Source: Planktophila turicensis
GTDB taxonomy: Bacteria > Actinomycetota > Actinomycetes > Nanopelagicales > Nanopelagicaceae
Reading direction: 5' to 3' (one strand)
Length of the DNA stretch: 64,000 nt
NCBI GenBank assembly: GCA_965234405.1
Contig: OZ248346.1
Positions 53,471 through 61,970 of this stretch are shown one piece after another. The position numbers and the translations under genes are program-made. Numbering within the stretch: the first letter of the stretch is position 1; each line of letters starts with the position of its first letter. The notes below the pieces were generated by a model, which searched no databases, was not told the DNA's origin, and saw only the letters and a program-made list of their open reading frames with translations.

Positions 53471-54133
53471 ATGAAGACATTTGATGCAGAACTCGTTGCA
53501 CGTAACGCCGCCTTGGCTGAAGCGGAATTTGCAACACAGGTCGGCGACTTTGTCTCAGTTGAATTCGATGATGAAAATCGCGTAGCAACATATTTATTTG
53601 TTGCAGATATCGCTGGATACCGCGGATGGCGCTGGTGCGTCACCGTTGCTAAGGTTGATGAAGAAGCAGCACCAACAATCTGCGATCTCGTTGTTATTCC
53701 TGGCCCTGATTCACTTATGGCACCAGACCACGTTCCTTATATGGATCGCATCCTTCCTGAAGATATTCAGCCAGGTGTCATCGTTCCAAGCGTTCTTGAA
53801 GATACTCGTCTTGTTCCTGGTGTTAACGCACTTGTTCAAGATGAAGGACTTGATGCAACAGAAGTATTTGATCTTGGTCTTATGCGTCCACGAGTTCTTT
53901 CCATCGAAGGTCGCGATCAAGCAAGTAAGCGTTGGTACACAGGCGATCGCGGACCTAATACTCCGCTGGCACAAGGTGCACCAAAGCCATGCGCATCATG
54001 TGGATTCTTCTTGCCGATTGCAGGATCACTTCGATCATCATTCGGTGTCTGCGCCAATGCGATTGCACCTGATGATGCACGCGTAGTTTCAGTCGACCAC
54101 GGCTGCGGCGCGCATAGCGAAGCGACTTTGTAA
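53471..54133 (+). CDS. DUF3027 protein
   Basis: 220 residues. Family text: GYRGWRWCVTVAK, VVIPGPDSLMAPDHVPY and a C-terminal Cys-rich end with CASCGFFLP, FGVCANAI and DHGCGAHSE that may bind metal. Actinobacterial, function unknown; next to cspB as in Mycobacterium. TACGAT (53459-53464) is six bases before the ATG. Confidence 0.9.
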   Translation: MKTFDAELVARNAALAEAEFATQVGDFVSVEFDDENRVATYLFVADIAGYRGWRWCVTVAKVDEEAAPTICDLVVIPGPDSLMAPDHVPYMDRILPEDIQPGVIVPSVLEDTRLVPGVNALVQDEGLDATEVFDLGLMRPRVLSIEGRDQASKRWYTGDRGPNTPLAQGAPKPCASCGFFLPIAGSLRSSFGVCANAIAPDDARVVSVDHGCGAHSEATL

Positions 54134-54254
54134 GCCCACTTACGCGTAAAACCCAGTAGCAAGGCCTTCGCTAAGTGCGATAAATTAGCCCCCTGTCCGA
54201 ATCCCCCCGGCTCGCATGACTAAACGAGTACCGCAAATTTAAGGAGTAAGTGCA

Positions 54255-54638
54255 ATGCCTACAGGAAAAGTTAAATGGTTTTCCCTTGAAAAAGGTTTTG
54301 GCTTCATTGCATCCGATGAAGGCGAAGATGTTTATCTCGCGTCATCAGCACTTCCTGAAGGCGTTTCAACAGTAAAGCCAGGCACCAAGCTTGAGTTCTC
54401 TGTAATTGATTCACGTAAGGGACCACAGGCAATGTCTGTGCACATCATCGATGCGCCAGTTTCTCTTGCAGAAAATTCACGTGTTAACAACGATGATCTT
54501 GCTGCGATGATTGAGGACACCATCAAGATTCTTGATCGCGTTGGAAATGGTCTCCGCAATGGACGCCACCCATCAGGTCCTGAAGCTGAACGTCTTGGCC
54601 GCGTATTGCGCGGAATCGCTTCTCAGCTCGAAGCTTAA
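54255..54638 (+). CDS. cspB: Cold-shock protein with C-terminal extension (CspB type)
   Basis: 127 residues. The first about 67 residues are a cold-shock domain (GKVKWFSLEKGFGFI with RNP1, DVYLASSALP in place of the usual VFVH RNP2). The extra 60-residue helical tail is as in the longer actinobacterial Csp. AAGGAG ribosome site after a leader of up to 121 bases that holds no ORF. RNA-binding; role in cold or general translation. Stop interlocks with the DUF2530 gene in TTAA. Confidence 0.92.
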   Translation: MPTGKVKWFSLEKGFGFIASDEGEDVYLASSALPEGVSTVKPGTKLEFSVIDSRKGPQAMSVHIIDAPVSLAENSRVNNDDLAAMIEDTIKILDRVGNGLRNGRHPSGPEAERLGRVLRGIASQLEA

Positions 54639-54838
54639 ATACCGGTACGGCGTGAACGTCGTATTGAGTAACGAATTCCTGTTGTACCTAAAACTGCGCC
54701 AACTACGCATGTCCAAATAATCTTCGATTCAGCACCAACTGCAATCGCGACGACGCCTGCGGCAAGCCAGCAGATAACGCCGATAGCGATTAGAGTTACA
54801 ACAGCTTTGATATTTGAGCCTTGTTGGTTCGATGACAT
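54635..54838 (-). CDS. DUF2530 small membrane protein
   Basis: 67 residues from ATG 54838, fixed by TACTCT six bases before it (complement of 54845-54850). Two hydrophobic segments (VVTLIAIGVICWLAAGVVAIAV and IIWTCVVGAVLGTTGI) with a basic RYSIRRSRRTGI tail. Fits DUF2530. Divergent from an MFS gene, as in other actinobacteria. Function unknown. Confidence 0.82.
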   Translation of the reverse strand: MSSNQQGSNIKAVVTLIAIGVICWLAAGVVAIAVGAESKIIWTCVVGAVLGTTGIRYSIRRSRRTGI

Positions 54839-54850
54839 AAGAGAAGAGTA

Positions 54851-56107
54851 ATGCGAATTAAGGTCGATGAGAACGGAAACTGGCGCTCGTTTCGCCATCG
54901 CAATTTCCGCATCCTCTTTCCCGCAAATGCCCTCTCCAATATCGGCACATGGGCGCAGCGCGTTGCGCAAGATTGGTTAGTCCTCGAACTCACCGATAAC
55001 AATGGTTTCTATCTTGGCCTTGTCACTGCAATTCAATTTGCACCTGTGCTGCTCTTTAGCTTGCAAGGTGGAGCGATGGCAGATCGCATCGATAAGCGAA
55101 AGTTGTTAATCTGGACAAATATCGTTGCTGCCCTTGCTTGTTATGCACTTGGAATCCTTGTTGTCACCGAAGTAATCCAGCTCTGGCATGTATTTGTATG
55201 TGCGGCAATATTAGGTATTTCATCAGCGCTCGATGCACCTATTCGCCAGAGCTTTACCGCTGAAATCGTGGGGCACTCCGACGTTGCCAACGCGGTAAGC
55301 CTGAATTCAGCTAACTTCAATGCAGGTCGCCTTGTGGGGCCGGCGCTATCTGGCTTCCTTATTGCGCGCTTCAGCACTGGTCCTTCATTTCTGATTAATG
55401 CAACCACGTATCTCTTTGTAATTCTTTCACTGCTCTTTATGCGCCCATCTGATTTCTTTATTCAGAAGAAGGAAGAGACTCTTGGAACAATTCGCGAAGG
55501 TCTTCGCTACGCCAAGGCTCGTCCTGATTTATATGTTGTTATGGCACTGGTCTTCTTTGCAGCTACCTTCGGACTTAACTTCCAGATCTTTAATGCGCTG
55601 ATGGCTTCTAAGGAGTTCGGTAAGGGCCCTGCAGAATTCGGGTTGCTTGGAACTTATATCGCTGTGGGCTCGTTATCTGGCGCGCTACTCAGTGCGCGAT
55701 TAGAAAGATTTAGAAATGCCAAGTTGGTAATCAAGCTAGGCGTCTGGTTCTCTATCGTTGTCATCGTTCTATCTGTTATGCCGACCTATACCTGGTATTC
55801 ATTGTGGTTACCTATCTGCGGTATTTCAGCACTGACGATGTTGATTAGCGCTAACTCATACGTTCAGGTCAATAGCGATCCTGCAGTGCGTGGACGCGTC
55901 ATGGGAATTTATCTCTTGGTCTTCATGGGCGGAACTCCGCTTGGATCAATGCTGATTGGTTATCTCACCGAGGCACTTGGAACTCGCGAAACTATTGCGA
56001 TGTGTGGTGGCTTCTCTTTATTGATGTGCGTACTTATCTGGTTCTTCTTCAACGATAAAGTTGAACGGCCAGATGACCTACGTGTTTCTAGCGTCCTACG
56101 ACAATAA
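54851..56107 (+). CDS. MFS transporter (enterobactin-exporter-like)
   Basis: 418 residues, twelve predicted helices. FRILFPANALSNIGTWAQRVAQDWLVLELT and GGAMADRIDKRKLLI are typical of the DUF894/EntS-like MFS group. Probably drug or metabolite exporter. Starts 12 bases from the divergent DUF2530 gene. Substrate unknown. Confidence 0.88.
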   Translation: MRIKVDENGNWRSFRHRNFRILFPANALSNIGTWAQRVAQDWLVLELTDNNGFYLGLVTAIQFAPVLLFSLQGGAMADRIDKRKLLIWTNIVAALACYALGILVVTEVIQLWHVFVCAAILGISSALDAPIRQSFTAEIVGHSDVANAVSLNSANFNAGRLVGPALSGFLIARFSTGPSFLINATTYLFVILSLLFMRPSDFFIQKKEETLGTIREGLRYAKARPDLYVVMALVFFAATFGLNFQIFNALMASKEFGKGPAEFGLLGTYIAVGSLSGALLSARLERFRNAKLVIKLGVWFSIVVIVLSVMPTYTWYSLWLPICGISALTMLISANSYVQVNSDPAVRGRVMGIYLLVFMGGTPLGSMLIGYLTEALGTRETIAMCGGFSLLMCVLIWFFFNDKVERPDDLRVSSVLRQ

Positions 56108-56154
56108 GTAGAACGAGGCCAACCAGAGTTAGCGCTGTGATTAAACGGCGGCTC

Positions 56155-57321
56155 TTATAGTTCAATCTCTTCCTCCACATGTGAAGGTACAAACTGCACA
56201 GTCAGATAAGCGATAAGAATCAATACCGGAACCATGATGTAAGCGCGTGAAATACCGAAGGCATCACCCAATACGCCGAGCAAGAATGGCGCTCCACCGA
56301 TTGCAAGCCCAGCACCCAAAGATGCTTTACCGATAGCTAAATCAGGGCGGTGTTCGCTTAAACCAATCATGCGAAGTGAGCCCAGTGCGAATTGGCTTGA
56401 AATACCAAGGCCTGCGGCAAGGAGTGCGATGAAACTAAGCAATAGATTATGTGAGAACCAGAGAACGGCGAAACCAATAAATTGAACGCCAATAATGATG
56501 ATCAACTGTTGATCAGGGTGCCAACGCTTCAGGATGCGACCCCAGAACCAGCGACCAAGTCCCATACCGGTACCAAGGGCTGCGATAACAAGAGTTGAAA
56601 TAGCAGGAGATGAATCGGTGCGATCGATAACAAGGGCTGCTGCCCAGAACGATGTAGCGAATTCGCTGGAGATCATGGCAACAAAACCGATCCACGAAAT
56701 CCAGAACTTAAGTGAGAGCTTTCCAGATTGAGGACCATGTTCACTTGGTACATGTTCTTCTGGGCTCTTATCGCGCATGACAAAGTAGAGAAAAGCGGCA
56801 AGTGGTAGAGCTAGCAATAGACCAAAGCGCCATAGGTCGCGATACGCAGTTGCAATACTTCCGACAATGAGCGTGCCGGTAACGTAACCAGCGGACGCGA
56901 TTGCATTTGCCTGCATGATTGCCACAGATGAAATTTTCTTGTCATAGTGAGCATTAAGAGATGTGACAAAGTTATTAATGACGATTGAAATACCGATGCC
57001 AGTGATCAGTGCTGCCGTAATTGTTACTGGAACTGCAGTTGACGATACAAAGGTAATTAGTCCTACGGAGAAGACGCCGATTCCAATCCAGCCAGTCTGT
57101 CCGCGACCAAAGCGGTGAACAAGATGAGGATTGGCAAAGCCGGCGATGATTGAGGCTAGGCCAAGTGCTGTTCCATGAAGGCCTGCGATAGTAAGCGAAG
57201 TGCCCTGATCTGCGCGCAACAATGGCTGAGAAGGACCGAAGCCACCTAAGAAAATATTTACAACGACAGTCTGTAAAGCAATTGTCCAGAAGTACCTATC
57301 GCGTTTGATGAGGTGCGGCAT
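56155..57321 (-). CDS. MFS transporter
   Basis: 388 residues, twelve predicted helices. Motif A-like NPHLVHRFGRGQTG between helices 2 and 3. The start overlaps the serC stop by one base, so it is in the serC unit. Substrate unknown; position suggests export or uptake of a metabolite but nothing more is seen. Confidence 0.88.
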   Translation of the reverse strand: MPHLIKRDRYFWTIALQTVVVNIFLGGFGPSQPLLRADQGTSLTIAGLHGTALGLASIIAGFANPHLVHRFGRGQTGWIGIGVFSVGLITFVSSTAVPVTITAALITGIGISIVINNFVTSLNAHYDKKISSVAIMQANAIASAGYVTGTLIVGSIATAYRDLWRFGLLLALPLAAFLYFVMRDKSPEEHVPSEHGPQSGKLSLKFWISWIGFVAMISSEFATSFWAAALVIDRTDSSPAISTLVIAALGTGMGLGRWFWGRILKRWHPDQQLIIIIGVQFIGFAVLWFSHNLLLSFIALLAAGLGISSQFALGSLRMIGLSEHRPDLAIGKASLGAGLAIGGAPFLLGVLGDAFGISRAYIMVPVLILIAYLTVQFVPSHVEEEIEL

Positions 57322-58442
57322 TAGAGATTAGAGACGACGAAGTCGATAGATGCTGTTAAAGCATCGATATCAGCTGGGTCGATTGCAGGGAACATTCCGA
57401 TGCGAAGCTGGTTCTTACCAAGCTTGCGATATGGCTCTGTATCCACAATTCCATTTGCACGAAGCGCTGCTGCAACCTTTGTTGCATCAATTGCATCGTC
57501 GAAGTTAATTGTTCCAACAACCTTGGAACGTTGTGCGGGATCAACTACGAATGGTGTTGTGTAGCTTGTCTTCTCAGCCCATCCGTACAGACGTGATGCT
57601 GAATCTGCGCTACGACCCGCTGCGAACTCAAGTCCACCGTTAGCGTTCATCCACTTGATCTGCTCATCGAGCAACATCAAAGTAACAAGAGCTGGTGTGT
57701 TGTAAGTCTGATCAAGGCGTGAGTTTTCAATTGCTGTTCCGAGATCGAAGAATGCTGGGATCCAGCGGCCTGATGTCTTGATCTTCTCTGCGCGTGCAAT
57801 TGCAGCTGGGCTCATTAGAGCAAGCCACAATCCACCATCGGAAGCGAATGACTTCTGTGGTGCGAAGTAATAGGTATCGAAATCTTTTGCATCGACATCA
57901 AGGCCGCCTGCAGCAGATGTTGCATCGACGAGAACGAGTGCGCCATCTGTTCCTGCTGGGCGCTTGATAGGCATTGCAACGCCAGTTGAAGTTTCGTTAT
58001 GTGTCAGTGCGTAAACATCGATACCTGCTTCAGCAATTGCTGCTGGGTGAGTGCCTGGCTCTGACTTAATAACTGTTGGCTCGCCAAGGAATGGTGCTTC
58101 CTTTGCAGCTGATGCGAACTTTGATGAGAATTCGCCGAAAACTAAGTGCTGTGAACGATCTTCAATGAGACCAAATGTTGCGATATCCCAGAACGCTGTT
58201 GATCCACCGTTGCCGAGAATGACTTCATAACCTTCAGGCAATGAGAAGAGTGAGTTAAGACCTTCGCGAACGCTCTTAACAACGTTCTTTACCGGCTTCT
58301 GTCGGTGTGATGTTCCGAGAATGTAATTACTTCCAGGCGCAGTCAACGAAGCAAGTGCTTCGGGACGTATCTTTGATGGACCACAACCAAAACGACCATC
58401 TTTAGGCTTGAGATTATCTGGAATAACGATGTCTGCGCTCAT
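57321..58442 (-). CDS. serC: Phosphoserine aminotransferase
   Basis: 373 residues, actinobacterial type. DGRFGCGPSKIRPEAL at the start, LGTSHRQKPVKNVV, LTHNETSTGV, and DTYYFAPQKSFASDGGLW with the PLP Lys. Converts 3-phosphohydroxypyruvate to phosphoserine. TAGTCT (complement of 58449-58454) is six bases before the ATG and overlaps the pdxH stop. PdxH, next upstream, makes the PLP cofactor it needs. Confidence 0.95.
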   Translation of the reverse strand: MSADIVIPDNLKPKDGRFGCGPSKIRPEALASLTAPGSNYILGTSHRQKPVKNVVKSVREGLNSLFSLPEGYEVILGNGGSTAFWDIATFGLIEDRSQHLVFGEFSSKFASAAKEAPFLGEPTVIKSEPGTHPAAIAEAGIDVYALTHNETSTGVAMPIKRPAGTDGALVLVDATSAAGGLDVDAKDFDTYYFAPQKSFASDGGLWLALMSPAAIARAEKIKTSGRWIPAFFDLGTAIENSRLDQTYNTPALVTLMLLDEQIKWMNANGGLEFAAGRSADSASRLYGWAEKTSYTTPFVVDPAQRSKVVGTINFDDAIDATKVAAALRANGIVDTEPYRKLGKNQLRIGMFPAIDPADIDALTASIDFVVSNL

Positions 58443-58451
58443 GACCTAAGA

Positions 58452-59135
58452 CTACGGGTAGTACCTATGTACCGCCCAATCCGAATTGATGTTAGCCCGC
58501 TCATAGCGCAAGCGATCATGCAGGCGTGAGTAACGGCCCTGCCAGAATTCAATATTGACCGGCGTCACACGATATCCGCCCCACTGCGGTGGGCATGGAA
58601 CCGTTGTTCCTTCGGGCCACTTCTCTGCTGCGCCTTTGAAACGTTGTTCAAGTTCTTCGCGAGATGCAAGGGGAGCGGATTGCGCAGATGCCCAAGCACC
58701 AATCTGTGAAGACCACGGACGAGTTGCAAAGTAATCTTCAGATTCTTCACGCGAAATTTTTTCTGCAAATCCACTTATCGAAACTTGGCGCTCCATTGCA
58801 TACCAAGGAAAGAGCAGAGTAACTTGCGAATTTAATTCAATCGCTTGTCCCTTGCGAGATCCGTAATTGGTGAAGAATGTAAATCCGCCTTGCGAAACAT
58901 CTTTCAATAGAACTGTGCGAGTTGTAATTGCATCCGCGCCACTTTCATCGGTGCCAAGAGTTGAGAGCACCATCGCATTTGCTTCGACGATAAAGGCGTT
59001 GCCGGCAGCTTCTGTCAGCCAAGAGTGGAAGGCGGCAAAGGGATCGTCGGGCAGAGATTCGAGGCCGACCTCGCCATAAGAGCGGCGCATTGCACGGATG
59101 GCATCGCGTTGAAGTTGTGGCTCATTTTCGCTCAT
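58452..59135 (-). CDS. pdxH: Pyridoxamine/pyridoxine 5'-phosphate oxidase
   Basis: 227 residues from ATG 59135 (MSENEPQLQRDAI); ATG 59162 is possible. RTVLLKDVSQGGFTFFTNYGSRKGQ holds the FMN/PLP contacts, FPWYAMERQVSISG follows, and the C-terminal FWQGRYSRLHDRLRYER is the family signature. FMN enzyme completing PLP synthesis. TTCGAT six bases before this ATG is a weak -10. Divergent from gltA. Confidence 0.92.
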   Translation of the reverse strand: MSENEPQLQRDAIRAMRRSYGEVGLESLPDDPFAAFHSWLTEAAGNAFIVEANAMVLSTLGTDESGADAITTRTVLLKDVSQGGFTFFTNYGSRKGQAIELNSQVTLLFPWYAMERQVSISGFAEKISREESEDYFATRPWSSQIGAWASAQSAPLASREELEQRFKGAAEKWPEGTTVPCPPQWGGYRVTPVNIEFWQGRYSRLHDRLRYERANINSDWAVHRYYP

Positions 59136-59245
59136 GGATGTATCGAACCTCACTTTCGTCATGAGTGCATCCCCGCATCCTTTGGTGGAAAGCACCCCTG
59201 CGGGAGGTGCAGAATTGCCCACAGGATTACCAGAGGGAGCTCACC

Positions 59246-60361
59246 GTGTCAGATGATTTCAAGCCAGGTCTTGAAGGCGTAATTGCATTCGAATCAGAGA
59301 TTGCAGAGCCAGATAAAGAAGGTAGCGCGCTTCGTTACCGTGGCGTTGATATCGAAGACCTCGTAGGTCGCGTCTCATTCGGAAACGTATGGGGACTTCT
59401 TGTTGATGATGAATTTAATCCAGGTCTTCCTAACGCTGAAGTTTTCCCACTTCCAGTTCACTCAGGCGATGTTCGCGTAGACGTACAGTCCGCAATCGCA
59501 ATGCTTGCTCCAGCTTGGGGCTTTAAGCCACTCCTCGATATTTCAGATGAAGAAGCACGTAGCAACCTTGCTCGCGCATCAGTCATGGTTCTTTCATATC
59601 TTGCACAAGCTGCTCGTGGAATTGTTTCACCTGCGGTTCCTGAATCAGAGATTGATAAGGCACACACAGTTGTCGAGCGCATGATGATTCGCTGGCGCGG
59701 AGAGCCAGATCCACTTCACGTTCGTGCAATCGATGCATACTTCGTATCTGCTGCAGAACACGGAATGAATGCTTCAACATTTACAGGTCGCGTTATTGCA
59801 TCAACTGGTGCAGATGTTTGTGCCGCACTCTCAGGTGCAATCGGTGCAATGTCAGGCCCACTTCACGGTGGCGCGCCATCACGTGTATTGCACATGATTG
59901 AAGAAGTAGAAAAGACTGGAAATGCCGAGGCGTACGTTAAGGATCTTCTAGATCGCAAGGAACGCCTCATGGGATTCGGTCACCGCGTTTATCGCGCTGA
60001 AGATCCACGTGCACGCACACTTCGTCGCACAGCCAAGGAACTTAACGCCCCACGTTACGCAGTTGCTGAAGCGCTTGAGCAAGCAGCACTTAAGGAACTT
60101 CGCGAGCGTCAACCAGATCGCGTTCTTGAAACTAACGTCGAATTCTGGGCTGCAATCATCTTGGACTTCGCAGAAGTTCCAGCACCACTCTTTACATCAA
60201 TGTTTACCGCTGCACGTACTGCTGGATGGTCTGCACACATCCTCGAGCAGAAGCGCACCGGTCGCTTGATTCGTCCATCAGCTCGCTACGTCGGAAAGGC
60301 TGCTCGTAAGCCTGAAGATGTAAAGGGCTGGGATGCTTCTGTCGAGCAACTTCACAAGTAA
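59246..60361 (+). CDS. gltA: Citrate synthase
   Basis: 371 residues from GTG 59246, chosen for GAGGGAG just upstream; an ATG frame from 59165 adds a tail unlike the family. GPLHGGAPSRV and GFGHRVYRAEDPRA carry the two catalytic His and nearby residues; Asp is in ETNVEFWAAIILD. Short Gram-positive/CitA-like type. TCA-cycle entry. 17 bases before the photolyase. Confidence 0.95.
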   Translation: MSDDFKPGLEGVIAFESEIAEPDKEGSALRYRGVDIEDLVGRVSFGNVWGLLVDDEFNPGLPNAEVFPLPVHSGDVRVDVQSAIAMLAPAWGFKPLLDISDEEARSNLARASVMVLSYLAQAARGIVSPAVPESEIDKAHTVVERMMIRWRGEPDPLHVRAIDAYFVSAAEHGMNASTFTGRVIASTGADVCAALSGAIGAMSGPLHGGAPSRVLHMIEEVEKTGNAEAYVKDLLDRKERLMGFGHRVYRAEDPRARTLRRTAKELNAPRYAVAEALEQAALKELRERQPDRVLETNVEFWAAIILDFAEVPAPLFTSMFTAARTAGWSAHILEQKRTGRLIRPSARYVGKAARKPEDVKGWDASVEQLHK

Positions 60362-60378
60362 CTAAGTAGTCTCGCACC

Positions 60379-61740
60379 ATGCGAAATATCGTCTGGTTCC
60401 GTCGAGACTTACGAATCGGTGATCATCCAGCGCTCGTTGCTGCCCTCGAAGGCGCCGACGAAATCGTTCCGGTATTTATCCTCGATAAGCAGCAGATCAG
60501 CGAAGCCGGCAGCAAGTTACTGGCTTATATGAGCAATTCTCTGCGCGCACTCGATGAATCATTGGGCAATCGCTTACACATCATCGAAGGTGATCAAATA
60601 GAAGTTCTCAAAGAACTTATTGCGCTCTATGACGTTAAAGAAGTTCATATCTCTACTGAATATGAACGTTATGGCGCAGAACGCGATGCCCGTGTTGAAG
60701 CAGCAGGTATTCCACTCGTTCGCACCGGAAGTCCTTACGCAGTAGCTCCAGGACGGGTTGTAAAGCCAAGTGATGCAACGCCATACAAGGTCTACACACC
60801 TTTCTATAAAGCGTGGTGTGCACATGGTTGGCGTGCACCTGCAAAGACTCCGAAAGAGATTAAGGCTCCAAATCCTGCCGATAAGTACCGCGCATTTCCT
60901 GACTTTCCTATTCCTGCAGGAACGACAATTATTGAAGCGGGCGAAGCTGCAGCACTCAAGCGCTTTAAAGAATTTACTAAAGATGGTCTCGATAGCTATG
61001 ACGAGAACCGTAACTTTGCCGGCATTGATGGCACTTCAAAGATGAGTAGCTATCTAAAATTCGGCGAGATTCACCCGCGCACGCTTCTTGCTAATTTAGG
61101 CGAAAGCAAAGCGCACGACACTTTCCGTAAGGAGATCGCCTGGCGTGAATTTTATGCAGATGTTCTCTTTAACAATCCGCATACAGATACCGATTACTAC
61201 GCCCCCAAGTTTAAAGAGATGCGTTATGACAAGCCGGGTGCACAGTTCAAGGCTTGGTGTGAAGGCAAGACTGGCTACCCATTTGTCGATGCAGCCATGC
61301 GCCAATTAGTTGTCGAAGGATGGATGCATAACCGCACCCGCATGGTCGTTGCCTCATTCTTGGTAAAAGATCTCCACCTCGAATGGCAGCTGGGTGAACG
61401 TTTCTTTGCAGAGCACCTCACTGATTACGACCCAGCTTCAAATGCTCATGGTTGGCAGTGGACAGCGGGCACTGGCACAGATGCATCTCCGTATTACCGC
61501 GTCTTCAACCCGATCGAACAAGGTCGTCGCTTTGATGAAAATGGCGATTACATTCGCAAATATGTTGCAGAGCTGGCTCACTTAAGTGCTGCAGAAATTC
61601 ACGAACCATGGCTTTTCTTAGATGGTTATTCGCATGGATACCCAGAACGCATCGTTGATCACGCAGTAGAACGCATCGAATCTCTCGAAAGACTGAAAGA
61701 GATTAAGGCTGATAAGCCAGAACAACCAGAACGTAAGTAG
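60379..61740 (+). CDS. phrB: Deoxyribodipyrimidine photolyase (class I)
   Basis: 453 residues. N-terminal antenna domain IVWFRRDLRIGDHPAL; FAD domain with SKMSSYLKFGEIHPR, WREFYADVLFNNP, MRQLVVEGWMHNRTRM, DYDPASNAHGWQWTAGTGTD and FNPIEQGRRFD. The Trp and Asn/Met residues of CPD photolyases are present, rather than the cryptochrome pattern. Uses light to split UV dimers, suited to a sunlit habitat. TAGTCT six bases before the ATG. Confidence 0.95.
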   Translation: MRNIVWFRRDLRIGDHPALVAALEGADEIVPVFILDKQQISEAGSKLLAYMSNSLRALDESLGNRLHIIEGDQIEVLKELIALYDVKEVHISTEYERYGAERDARVEAAGIPLVRTGSPYAVAPGRVVKPSDATPYKVYTPFYKAWCAHGWRAPAKTPKEIKAPNPADKYRAFPDFPIPAGTTIIEAGEAAALKRFKEFTKDGLDSYDENRNFAGIDGTSKMSSYLKFGEIHPRTLLANLGESKAHDTFRKEIAWREFYADVLFNNPHTDTDYYAPKFKEMRYDKPGAQFKAWCEGKTGYPFVDAAMRQLVVEGWMHNRTRMVVASFLVKDLHLEWQLGERFFAEHLTDYDPASNAHGWQWTAGTGTDASPYYRVFNPIEQGRRFDENGDYIRKYVAELAHLSAAEIHEPWLFLDGYSHGYPERIVDHAVERIESLERLKEIKADKPEQPERK

Positions 61741-61771
61741 TAGAAATTACTATCTGCAAGTTATTCGCAAT

Positions 61772-61800
61772 TTTACAATCACGATTCACTTCTCTATCTT
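61772..61800 (+). promoter_or_regulatory. Predicted promoter of the leader-peptide/rhodanese unit
   Basis: TTTACA (61772-61777) and TATCTT (61795-61800) with 17-base spacing, giving a start about 61807 and a short 5' end before the leader-peptide ribosome site AGAGGTGG (61823-61830). Confidence 0.5.
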
Positions 61801-61835
61801 TCTCACTAATTAGTTTCTAGCGAGAGGTGGTCACG

Positions 61836-61901
61836 ATGTTCTTCATTAAGCGTCGCGTTATTGACTACTGCCGCATCACCAGCACCAGCTGCTGTCTCTA
61901 A
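61836..61901 (+). CDS. Cys-rich leader peptide (21 residues), probable cysteine attenuator
   Basis: ATG 61836 follows a good ribosome site. Residues 5-20 read KRRVIDYCRITSTSCC, with a final Leu then TAA. This matches the pattern of actinobacterial leader peptides before sulfur and cysteine genes (basic RR, VDLxR, Ser, then Cys tract at the end). A ribosome stalling at the Cys-Cys codons when charged tRNA-Cys is low would change folding or coupling of the downstream message. The next genes are an exported rhodanese and a YeeE/YedE sulfur transporter. The 69 bases between are C/T-rich and poor in G. The link to cysteine sensing is from known relatives, not shown here. Confidence 0.7.
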   Translation: MFFIKRRVIDYCRITSTSCCL

Positions 61902-61970
61902 GTTTCACCTTCAAACTTTTCTGTTCATTTTCTTTCCAATTTAAATCTAATTACTAACAAAGGGATAACT

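Noticed and set aside
59165..59245. ATG 59165 as citrate synthase start
   Set aside because: The added 27 residues overlap the divergent pdxH upstream region and do not look like the family; GTG 59246 has GAGGGAG before it.
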